A stretch of DNA of 64,000 bases, taken from assembly GCA_900548505.1 (NCBI GenBank), contig URKI01000002.1, forward strand, positions 1 through 64,000, given 5' to 3'. Source of the DNA: an uncultured Oscillibacter sp. GTDB lineage: Bacteria > Bacillota > Clostridia > Oscillospirales > Oscillospiraceae. How positions within the stretch are numbered: position 1 is the stretch's first letter; each line of letters starts with the position of its first letter. Shown piece by piece: positions 42,911-50,056 of the stretch. The position numbers were made by a program, and so were the translations under genes. Below the pieces are notes generated by a model. It saw only the letters and a list, made by a program, of their open reading frames with translations. It was not told the DNA's origin and made no database searches.

Positions 42911-43123
42911 TTACCTCCCAATCAGCTGGAACACGATCACGATAGAAAGCCCAGCGACACAAAAGACCAGAAGAACAGAAGGCAGCTGTATCCAGGCGAT
43001 AGCGAGAAAAGCCGCAGACTGGGCAACAAGACCAAACACGGAAAGAATACCCGTGATTGTAGAGGAGATGAACTGGACAAAGATCCCGATAGCATCACCA
43101 ATAGAAGATAACCAACTAAGCAT
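42911..43123 (-). CDS. Two-helix prophage membrane protein (pVI-like candidate)
   Basis: This 70-residue protein, MLSWLSSIGDAIGIFVQFIS at its start, has two hydrophobic segments (about residues 10-35 and 40-66). Size and place between two secreted proteins resemble the pVI-type minor coat gene next to the adsorption gene in other inoviruses. GGGAGG precedes ATG 43123, which lies inside the end of the previous gene (8-base overlap). Confidence 0.7.
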   Translation of the reverse strand: MLSWLSSIGDAIGIFVQFISSTITGILSVFGLVAQSAAFLAIAWIQLPSVLLVFCVAGLSIVIVFQLIGR

Positions 43124-44174
43124 CGTCAGACCTCCCGGAGCTTCTGGAAGAATGACCACCAGAGAATTTAGAAATACGACCGATCAGGAGCAGGACAACA
43201 CCAAGCGTCAGCGGGAAAACGAAAAGGATCTTATACTCACCCATACTGTTCCAGAGATCCTGGAAGATACCAGTAATCAGAGCAAAACCAGAAACAAGGC
43301 CAGAGGGAAAAGAAAAGTTACCAAGATCCAGGGCATCAAAATTTGAAGTCATGGAACCAGTCCACTCAGACTCAACAGAATCGAGATCGTTCATATTACC
43401 CTGAGCTTCATCTATTTCACCATTAAGAGCAGCATTATCAGAAAGAATACCAAGTTTCATAAAGGAACCAGGATAAGCAAGAGTAATTAAAAAATTATAG
43501 TCAACAGATGTATTATCGGGATAATCTAACTCATATATAAAATTATTCTCATAAACGGGATAAAAAGTAAGAGAAGAAATACCACTATAATCAGTATAAA
43601 TATCAGAAATAGTAATATTATTGCCAACAGAAGCAGTGTACTCATGGAGTGAACCATCATTTATACGAACATACATAGAAGTAGCAGATACCCAAGAATC
43701 AACGGGAGAAATAACATGGAGAACAGAAACAAGGGAACAATCAAGAGAAATACTGGTCGGATAAGGCTCCGAAAAATTATAAGTAAAACCAGTTAAAGCG
43801 GAATCAAGAAGAGGAATATGAAGAACATGAGGAGTAAAAATAGAACTATACAAATCACAAGTACCAACGAAAGATTGATAGGGGCCAGCATCCCAATAAA
43901 CCAAAGAGCCATCAGTAAGTAAAAAAGGCATATAAATAGAATCATGAGCAATAGAAGAATAACCCTCAGCACCAATAGAACACTGGCCGGAAATTGACCA
44001 TGATTTATAAGAAAGCAAATCAATAAGATCAGAAGAATCGGAAGAATCAGCAAGGACAAGATTAGGAATAGAAAGAGGATCGTAAACGCCAGTAAACGAG
44101 TAGGCATCCCAAGCAAACGCAGAAGAAGCCGCAACCATGACAGCGGACAAGAGACAGACAAGACGCTTGATCAT
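43116..44174 (-). CDS. Secreted prophage protein with C-terminal anchor (adsorption protein candidate)
   Basis: This 352-residue protein has a signal peptide (MIKRLVCLLSAVMVAASSAFA), a long beta-rich, Ser/Tyr/Asp-rich ectodomain (about residues 22-300), and a C-terminal membrane helix (about 320-340, ILFVFPLTLGVVLLLIG) with a basic, Ser-rich tail. This is the pIII-like layout and, by position, it is the best candidate for the receptor-binding tip. GAGGAGGTGA before ATG 44174 decides the start; the longer frame only reads the tRNA. Confidence 0.78.
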   Translation of the reverse strand: MIKRLVCLLSAVMVAASSAFAWDAYSFTGVYDPLSIPNLVLADSSDSSDLIDLLSYKSWSISGQCSIGAEGYSSIAHDSIYMPFLLTDGSLVYWDAGPYQSFVGTCDLYSSIFTPHVLHIPLLDSALTGFTYNFSEPYPTSISLDCSLVSVLHVISPVDSWVSATSMYVRINDGSLHEYTASVGNNITISDIYTDYSGISSLTFYPVYENNFIYELDYPDNTSVDYNFLITLAYPGSFMKLGILSDNAALNGEIDEAQGNMNDLDSVESEWTGSMTSNFDALDLGNFSFPSGLVSGFALITGIFQDLWNSMGEYKILFVFPLTLGVVLLLIGRISKFSGGHSSRSSGRSDDA

Positions 44175-44195
44175 GGAAATCACCTCCTCAAAATC

Positions 44196-44269
44196 TGGGT
44201 GCGGAATCTGGACTCGAACCAGAGGCTCCTGAACACCACTCAGGTATGTTACCACTACACCATTCCGCA
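44196..44269 (-). tRNA. Prophage-borne tRNA, anticodon GGU (Thr)
   Basis: The 74-base cloverleaf is complete: acceptor TGCGGAA/TTCCGCA, U8, D stem GTGT/ACAT with AGTGGTA loop, anticodon stem CCTGA/TCAGG with loop GTGGTGT (anticodon GGT), 4-base variable loop, T arm TCTGG-TTCGAGT-CCAGA, and encoded CCA. Odd features are U1-A72, G32 and discriminator C73, so threonine identity is by anticodon only. It lies inside the prophage, 10 bases from attR, just ahead of the coat operon. Confidence 0.88.
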
Positions 44270-44278
44270 AGAGTTAAT

Positions 44279-44295
44279 TGAACAAAACTAAAGTT
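44279..44295. repeat. Right attachment repeat (attR core)
   Basis: Second copy of TGAACAAAACTAAAGTT. The host sequence right after it, TTGCTCAGTTTT, completes the palindromic site whose other half is at 37955. Confidence 0.85.
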
Positions 44296-44377
44296 TTGCT
44301 CAGTTTTGCGCCTGCCAGAAACCAAGCGGAGGCTGTGAGCAGTGGGAGGTGGAGGAGCGTTACAGCGGAAGTGCTGC

Positions 44378-44406
44378 TTGATGTTTTTTCCTGCTCATGT
44401 TATAAA
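44378..44406 (+). promoter_or_regulatory. Promoter of the Hpt/kinase pair
   Basis: TTGATG at 44378-44383, 17 bases, TATAAA at 44401-44406. Confidence 0.6.
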
Positions 44407-44470
44407 TAGTAGGAATGGATAATGCGCCCGCAGGACTTTCTGCGTTTATAAGAGAGGAGAACTGAGAACA

Positions 44471-44830
44471 GTGGATACATTGAAAAAAGAACGGCTGGAG
44501 CAGGCCGGGATCAACGTAGATGACGTGTTGGAGCGGTTTATGGGCAATGAGGCCCTGCTTGACCGCATGCTGAAGGGCTTTTTGCAGGACCAGAACTACA
44601 CTGCATTGTGTCAGGCGGTAGAGGCCGGTGATGCATCTGCTGCACTGGCGGCGTCCCATACCCTTAAGGGCCTGTGCGGGAATTTCTCCATGGAGGAGAT
44701 GAGTGCACTGGTCACCAAGCAGGTGGCGCTGCTGCGCGGCGGCGATTTTGCCGGTGCCGCTGCGTTGATGGAGCCCATCGGCAAATGCTACGCTGGATTG
44801 ACAGAAGCCATTCGGGGGTGCCTGGCATGA
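44471..44830 (+). CDS. Hpt domain phosphotransfer protein
   Basis: This 119-residue helical protein has the phosphorylatable His in AASHTLKGLCGNFSM (His about residue 63), the core of an HPt domain. It would pass phosphate between response-regulator domains. Start is GTG at 44471 with AGGAGA about 11 bases upstream. Its stop overlaps the start of a hybrid kinase that carries a receiver domain, which makes that receiver a natural partner. Confidence 0.9.
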   Translation: MDTLKKERLEQAGINVDDVLERFMGNEALLDRMLKGFLQDQNYTALCQAVEAGDASAALAASHTLKGLCGNFSMEEMSALVTKQVALLRGGDFAGAAALMEPIGKCYAGLTEAIRGCLA

Positions 44831-47364
44831 AGATCGCCCGGAAAAAGAGAGGGCGTATCTTTAAGGAGCTGCGGATCTATTTCATCGTCATTTTGCTATT
44901 GGCTGTGTTGGGAGCCGCGTTCCATGCTGTGCTGCGCCAGGCGCTGCTGAAGAACTTCCAGGAGGTCGGAACTGCGCTGGCTCGGAGCTATGTTTCTGAG
45001 GAAAGCAATAATCTGACTGTCTATGAGACGTTGCTCAATTTCGGTGCGGAGTCCATCAATGTGCGTGTGGAAGAAGGGCTTTCAGCGGACGAGATCGAAG
45101 AATTTCTGGGCGTGTACTATGAGCGGCTGCAAATGGTATTGGGAGAGGGAACGGTTGACCCCTATGCGGTGCTGGACGGACGGATCATTGCGGCAAATCC
45201 CTGGGAGGGAGACACTACATACGATTTCACTTCTACGGATTGGTATCAAAGCGCATTGGATGCTGACGGCAAAGCCGTTTTTACCAATGCATATATAGAT
45301 TCCATTACCGGAAAACCGGTGATCACCATTGCCCAGAAGTGCTCCCGGACCACAGATGCCGTACTGGCGTTCGATATCTTTCCGGAGAATTTCCAGATAC
45401 ACGGCAACGCGGTGTCTCTTCCGGAGGGGGCTTCTTTCTATGTGTGCGACGGAGCAGGAACGCTGCTGTATGCCCAGAGCGAGGTCAGTCATAACCGGGA
45501 AGAGCTGCAGGCGTATATGGATACCATTTTGCCGGATATCAGAAGCGGTGTTCTGGACAAATATGACGCCTATGTAGAAGATCTGACCGGTCAGCGGCGG
45601 ACGGTGTACTATTACAATATGTCCAATGGCTGGATCGGTGTGATCACGGTTCCTTTTGATACGGTTTTGGAGCAGCTGAACTGGTTCTCCATGCTGGTCG
45701 GGCTGGTGATGCTGCTGTGTCTGGCGGGCATTCTGGTTTTTGCCTGGAGAGACTTGAAGCTGTACGCGCAGGTAGAGCGCACCAACGAGACGGTACGGGT
45801 TTTGGGCAACACGTACTATGCCCTTTATCGGATCGATTATCAGGCGGAGACCTACGAAATGATCAAGGGCTCGGATTTTGTCCGGGGGAAGATCCCCCAA
45901 AAGGGCCCTTATTCGCTGTTGCTGGATGCCACCAGCCAGGTCATCGAGGAAAAGACCTTCCGGGAATTCCGCAAGAGCTTTTCCACGGAGAGTATTCGGG
46001 AGCTGGTATCCAAGCGGGTGCGGGATTTCGGAGGAGACTTCCTGCGCCGTTTTGGAGACGAGTATCGCTGGGTCAGTGTCCGGGTCCTGTTTGATGAATC
46101 TCTGGCACCGGAAGAAGTGGTGCTGTGCTTCCGGGAAGTGGACCAGGAGAAGCAGCGCCAGCTGCGGGAGCGGGAGCTGCTGGAAAATGCACTGGAGAAC
46201 GCCCGCCACAGCGAGAAAACGAAGCATGCGTTCTTCAACAACATGTCCCACGACATGCGTACCCCCCTCAATGCCATCCTGGGCATTTCGGAGCTGGTGC
46301 GGCAGCACGCCGATGATCCGGACAAGGTGCGCGGCTATATGGAAAAGATTTATTATTCCAGCCGCCAGCTGCTGGATCTGGTCAATGATATTCTGGACAT
46401 GTCCCGCATGGAGCAGGGAAAGGTGATTTTGAATAATCAGACCTTTGATCTGCACCAGTGTATTGAAGAGTGCACGGCTACATTCCGGCTTCAGGCGGAT
46501 GCGGAGAAAAAGCATTTCCATGTGGACTATGCACTGCATAGCTCTACGGTCCTGGGAGATGCTTCCCGCTTTGGCCAGGTCATGAACAACCTGCTTTCCA
46601 ACGCCTTTAAGTTCACCAGTGAGGGAGACTCCGTATCTGTCAGCGTCAAGCAATTTGAAGATAAAACCTACTCCCAGTATCAGATCATTGTAAAGGATAC
46701 GGGAATCGGCATGTCTGAGGAGTTTTTGAAGCATATCTTCGAACCGTATGCCCGTGAGACCACGTTCTGCTCCAAGCAGGTGGTGGGTACAGGCTTGGGT
46801 ATGCCCATCGTAAAAAATCTGGTCACGCAGATGAGCGGACAGATCCATGTGGACAGCGCGCTGGGAAAGGGCACCACATTCACCATTACGGTACCGTTTA
46901 CTGTGGTGCGGGAAGAGAAAAAGGCGGCTGTCTCCGGCAAGGAACAGGATCAGCGAGGGACATTTTCTCTGAATGGGAAGTGCATCCTGCTGGCTGAGGA
47001 CAATATGGTTAATATGGAGATCGCCACGGAAATCCTGTCTATGAACGGGCTGGAGATCATCCAGGCGTGGAACGGAAAAGAGGCGCTGGATAAGTTCCAG
47101 GATTCCCATCCGTTCCAGATCGATGCGGTGCTGATGGACATGCAGATGCCGCAGATGGACGGATGTGAGGCGGCCCGGCAGATCCGCTCCCTGGCCCGGC
47201 CGGATGCAAAGACGGTGCCCATTATCGCGGTGACGGCCAACGCGTTTGCCGAGGATATTGCTGCTACCACGGCGGCGGGTATGGATGCCCATGTGTCCAA
47301 GCCCATTGATTTCCAGATCCTCTGCAAGACACTGGAAGAGTTGACAATGAAGAAAAAACAATAA
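44827..47364 (+). CDS. Hybrid sensor histidine kinase/response regulator
   Basis: This 845-residue protein has a membrane helix at about residues 16-35, an extracellular sensor of dCache type (about 40-285), a second helix (about 288-308), a PAS-like region, HisKA with His in NNMSHDMRTPLNAILG (about 475), HATPase with VKDTGIGMSEEFL and GTGLGMPIVKN, and a C-terminal receiver (about 718-840) with Asp in VLMDMQMPQMDG. No DNA-binding output is fused. Signal and final output are unknown. It overlaps the Hpt gene. Confidence 0.95.
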   Translation: MKIARKKRGRIFKELRIYFIVILLLAVLGAAFHAVLRQALLKNFQEVGTALARSYVSEESNNLTVYETLLNFGAESINVRVEEGLSADEIEEFLGVYYERLQMVLGEGTVDPYAVLDGRIIAANPWEGDTTYDFTSTDWYQSALDADGKAVFTNAYIDSITGKPVITIAQKCSRTTDAVLAFDIFPENFQIHGNAVSLPEGASFYVCDGAGTLLYAQSEVSHNREELQAYMDTILPDIRSGVLDKYDAYVEDLTGQRRTVYYYNMSNGWIGVITVPFDTVLEQLNWFSMLVGLVMLLCLAGILVFAWRDLKLYAQVERTNETVRVLGNTYYALYRIDYQAETYEMIKGSDFVRGKIPQKGPYSLLLDATSQVIEEKTFREFRKSFSTESIRELVSKRVRDFGGDFLRRFGDEYRWVSVRVLFDESLAPEEVVLCFREVDQEKQRQLRERELLENALENARHSEKTKHAFFNNMSHDMRTPLNAILGISELVRQHADDPDKVRGYMEKIYYSSRQLLDLVNDILDMSRMEQGKVILNNQTFDLHQCIEECTATFRLQADAEKKHFHVDYALHSSTVLGDASRFGQVMNNLLSNAFKFTSEGDSVSVSVKQFEDKTYSQYQIIVKDTGIGMSEEFLKHIFEPYARETTFCSKQVVGTGLGMPIVKNLVTQMSGQIHVDSALGKGTTFTITVPFTVVREEKKAAVSGKEQDQRGTFSLNGKCILLAEDNMVNMEIATEILSMNGLEIIQAWNGKEALDKFQDSHPFQIDAVLMDMQMPQMDGCEAARQIRSLARPDAKTVPIIAVTANAFAEDIAATTAAGMDAHVSKPIDFQILCKTLEELTMKKKQ

Positions 47365-47370
47365 AAAGAA

Positions 47371-47402
47371 GGCCCCGCCTGCGGATTTCGCAGGCGGGGC
47401 CA
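47371..47402. terminator. Hairpin after the hybrid kinase gene
   Basis: GGCCCCGCCTGCG and CGCAGGCGGGGCC form a 13-base stem between the kinase gene and rnpB. On the minus strand it is followed by TTCTTTTTAT, so it fits as the rnpB terminator too. Confidence 0.75.
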
Positions 47403-47409
47403 GATCATA

Positions 47410-47755
47410 TGCGAGCAAAACTGTAAGCCGGGTTCTGTATTTGACAGTCATCTATCTAGGCGCCCTGTTGCCAGAACGCTCAAGCCACCTCTGGGAAGCG
47501 GCCGGGCAAGCCATATGCTTCCAACCACGGTGTTGCTCCGAATAGAGTTTACAGCGACGGACAGTCTCCAGCCGTCGGGTGCGCTCTTACCGCACCTTTC
47601 CACCCTTACCGGCAAAGCCGGCGGTATCTCTCTGTTGCACTTTTCCTGAAGTCGCCTTCGGCGGGCGTTACCCGTTATTCTTGCCCTGTGGAGCCCGGAC
47701 TTTCCTCATGAACGGCCTTTCGGCCTGCTCACGCGACTGTCTGTTTTCCTCGCAC
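47410..47755 (-). ncRNA. rnpB: RNase P RNA
   Basis: On the minus strand the universal GAGGAAAGTCCGGGCTCC lies near the 5' end, with the GGGTAACGCCCG region, the AGAGAGATACCGCC stretch and ACAGAACCCGGCTTACAG at the 3' end. These are the conserved cores of bacterial type A RNase P RNA, which removes tRNA 5' leaders. Exact ends are estimated from its promoter and terminator. Confidence 0.95.
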
Positions 47756-47760
47756 CAGAC

Positions 47761-47789
47761 ATTTTACAGGAAACGCTGCGGAATGTCAA
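47761..47789 (-). promoter_or_regulatory. Promoter of rnpB
   Basis: On the minus strand, TTGACA (47784-47789), 17 bases, TAAAAT (47761-47766). Confidence 0.8.
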
Positions 47790-47843
47790 CGGAAAGCCGC
47801 AGGCAGGAGCACAAAAGCGAAAAGCCGTTCATGGATTGTGCAG

Positions 47844-47872
47844 TTGTAATTTTTGGGCAGCTGCGGTATAAT
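47844..47872 (+). promoter_or_regulatory. Promoter of murD
   Basis: TTGTAA at 47844-47849, 17 bases, TATAAT at 47867-47872. Confidence 0.75.
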
Positions 47873-47923
47873 TCCCCTGTATGAAATTATCGACTGTGAG
47901 CGAGATCATAAGGAGCGATTTTC

Positions 47924-49300
47924 ATGAAATTTGAAGAGTATCTGGATTCTCTGCAAGGGAAAACAGTGGCCGTGATCGGCATTGGCGTGTCCAACCGTCC
48001 GCTGATCGAATTGCTGGCTGCGCGGGGCGTTTCGGTGACGGCCCGTGACCGGCAGCAGCGTCAGGCGCTGGGAGACTATGCCGCTCGCCTGGAGGAAATG
48101 GGCTGCCGCCTGTGCCTGGGAGAGAGATACCTGGACGGGCTTGACGAGGATGTGATCTTCCGCACGCCCGGCATGCGTCCTGATGTGCCGGAACTGGCGG
48201 CGGCGGTGGCGCGGGGAAGCACGCTCACTTCCGAGATGGAAGTATTTTTTGAGGTGTGTCCCTGTCCCATCCTCGCTGTGACCGGCAGCGACGGCAAGAC
48301 CACCACAACAACCATCATTGCCGAGCTTCTGCGCTCGGCGGGGAAGACGGTCCACTTAGGCGGCAATATCGGCCATCCGCTGCTGGCGGAGACGGGGAGC
48401 ATCCGGCCGGAGGATGTGGCGGTGCTGGAACTGTCCTCGTTCCAGCTGATGACTATGAAGCGCAGCCCCCATATTGCGGTCATCACCAATCTTTCTCCCA
48501 ATCATCTGGATGTCCACAAGGATTTTGCAGAGTATATTACTGCAAAGGAAAATATCTTTACACATCAGTGTGCACAGGACGTTGCTGTATTCAATGCGGA
48601 CAATTCCATCACTGCCCGGCAGGCGGAGCGGGCCCAGGGCCGGGCGCGGCTTTTCTCCCGGAAAAACGAGGTGGAAGACGGCGTGTTCCTTCGGGACGGG
48701 AAGATCATTGCCAGGCATGATGGCCAGGAGCGTGTGGTCATGGCCCGGGAGGATATCCGGCTGCCGGGTGAGCACAACGTGGAGAATTACCTGGCTGCCA
48801 TTGCCGCAGTGGACGGTATGGTGAGCGATGAGCAGATCGCCGCTTTTGCCAGAAACTTCGGCGGTGTGGAGCATCGGATCGAGCTGATCCGGACACTGGA
48901 CGGCGTGCGGTGGTACAACGACTCCATCGCTTCCAGCCCCAGCCGTACGATTGCCGGTCTCCGGGCCTTCCCGGAGAAGGTGATCCTCATCGCCGGCGGA
49001 AAGGATAAGGGCATCAGCTATGCTGAGTTGGGACCCGTGGTCAATGACCATGTAAAGCTGCTGCTGCTGTGCGGTGCCACCGCCGGGGTGATCCGCCAGA
49101 GCGTGGAACAGGCGGAGAACTACCAGGGCCTGGAGATCATCGATGTAGAGGATTATCACCAGGCGGCCGATATCGCCCGGGAACGGGCTGCAGAGGGAGA
49201 TGTGGTCATTCTCTCTCCGGCCAGCACTTCTTTTGACCGCTTCAAAAACTTTATGGAGCGGGGCAAAGCCTTTAAAGAAGTGGTGAACGCCCTGCAATAA
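47924..49300 (+). CDS. murD: UDP-N-acetylmuramoyl-L-alanine--D-glutamate ligase
   Basis: This 458-residue Mur ligase has an N-terminal nucleotide-binding part (VIGIGVSNRPLIELL), the ATP site AVTGSDGKTTTTTII (about residues 117-131), NLSPNHLDVHKDFAEY and the C-terminal ILSPASTSFDRFKNFMERG. It adds D-glutamate to the peptidoglycan precursor in the cytoplasm. GAGCGATTTTC upstream gives only a weak ribosome site. Confidence 0.96.
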   Translation: MKFEEYLDSLQGKTVAVIGIGVSNRPLIELLAARGVSVTARDRQQRQALGDYAARLEEMGCRLCLGERYLDGLDEDVIFRTPGMRPDVPELAAAVARGSTLTSEMEVFFEVCPCPILAVTGSDGKTTTTTIIAELLRSAGKTVHLGGNIGHPLLAETGSIRPEDVAVLELSSFQLMTMKRSPHIAVITNLSPNHLDVHKDFAEYITAKENIFTHQCAQDVAVFNADNSITARQAERAQGRARLFSRKNEVEDGVFLRDGKIIARHDGQERVVMAREDIRLPGEHNVENYLAAIAAVDGMVSDEQIAAFARNFGGVEHRIELIRTLDGVRWYNDSIASSPSRTIAGLRAFPEKVILIAGGKDKGISYAELGPVVNDHVKLLLLCGATAGVIRQSVEQAENYQGLEIIDVEDYHQAADIARERAAEGDVVILSPASTSFDRFKNFMERGKAFKEVVNALQ

Positions 49301-49345
49301 GGCCAACCTCCCTGCGCATAGGATGTGCGGAGGGGGGATCATGGC

Positions 49346-50047
49346 ATGAGGCCGGATTTTTTCCGCTATTACCGCCGGAGCCGCCGTCCGCTGGCGCGAT
49401 TGCTGGTGCTTGGCGGTGTAGTCGTGGTGCTGACGGTTGTGCTGATTGCGGCGGTGCAGATGCGCCCTTTGCTGGAGGGGCTGGCAACGACCCGGGTATC
49501 CAACGTGGTGACCGGCATCGTTTCCGAGTCGGTCTATGAAGCCATCGAGGCCGGTACGCTGGAGTACGATGCTCTGGTGACGCTGGAGAAGGACAACGAG
49601 GGCAAAGTCAGTGCAGTGTGCAGCAACATGGCTGCATTCAACCACTTACAAGCGGAAATACTTGACACTGTGCTGACCCGGATTGGCCAGGTGTCGGCCA
49701 AGGAGCTGTCCATTCCCATCGGTACGCTGACCGGGTCCAGCCTGCTGGCAGGCCGGGGACCGCGGATCCATGTGCGGATGGAGTCGGTGGGCACGTCCCA
49801 GGCGCATTTTGAAAACGCCTTCATTGACGCCGGCATCAACCAGACCAAGCACCAGATCATTTTGAATGTGGACGTATATGTAAGCATCCTGCTGCCGGGC
49901 TTTACCACCGCCACCAAGGTATCCAACTCCTTTGTGGTGGCGGAGACGGTGATCGTCGGCTCTGTGCCGGACACATATACGTATTTCAGTACGTCGCCAG
50001 AGACGTATGAGGAGGATTTGAAGGATTATATCCTGAACGGAAGCTGA
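49346..50047 (+). CDS. yunB: Sporulation protein YunB
   Basis: This protein of about 233 residues has a basic N-terminus, one membrane helix (about residues 18-40) and an extracellular domain with NLQAEI-like and IPIGTLTGSSLLAGRGPRIHVRM patterns typical of YunB. YunB is made in the mother cell under sigma-E and is needed for normal spores. GGAGGGGGG at 49329-49337 fits ATG 49346. ligA starts 9 bases later. Confidence 0.9.
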   Translation: MRPDFFRYYRRSRRPLARLLVLGGVVVVLTVVLIAAVQMRPLLEGLATTRVSNVVTGIVSESVYEAIEAGTLEYDALVTLEKDNEGKVSAVCSNMAAFNHLQAEILDTVLTRIGQVSAKELSIPIGTLTGSSLLAGRGPRIHVRMESVGTSQAHFENAFIDAGINQTKHQIILNVDVYVSILLPGFTTATKVSNSFVVAETVIVGSVPDTYTYFSTSPETYEEDLKDYILNGS

Positions 50048-50056
50048 GGAGGACCC

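Larger units (their letters stand above)
37977..44295. mobile_element. Filamentous prophage (inovirus), about 6.3 kb
   Basis: It is bounded by a 17-base direct repeat and clearly richer in AT than its flanks. On the minus strand, in order from the right, are a tRNA, secreted and small membrane proteins, two coat paralogs, a hairpin, and a Zot/pI ATPase. An XRE repressor and DUF2726 gene lie on the plus strand, and a small ssDNA-binding-like protein, an unknown gene and an HUH Rep follow on the minus strand. Rep, Zot ATPase and tiny coat proteins in 6 kb define an inovirus. It has no integrase, so integration by host Xer enzymes is inferred. Confidence 0.93.

Noticed and set aside
44196..44269. 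tRNA gene as the prophage integration target
   Set aside because: The direct repeat lies outside the tRNA, and the left junction has no tRNA fragment; the tRNA is inside the element.
47579..47884. Open frame in the region after the hybrid kinase
   Set aside because: It lies on the opposite strand of RNase P RNA and has no ribosome site.
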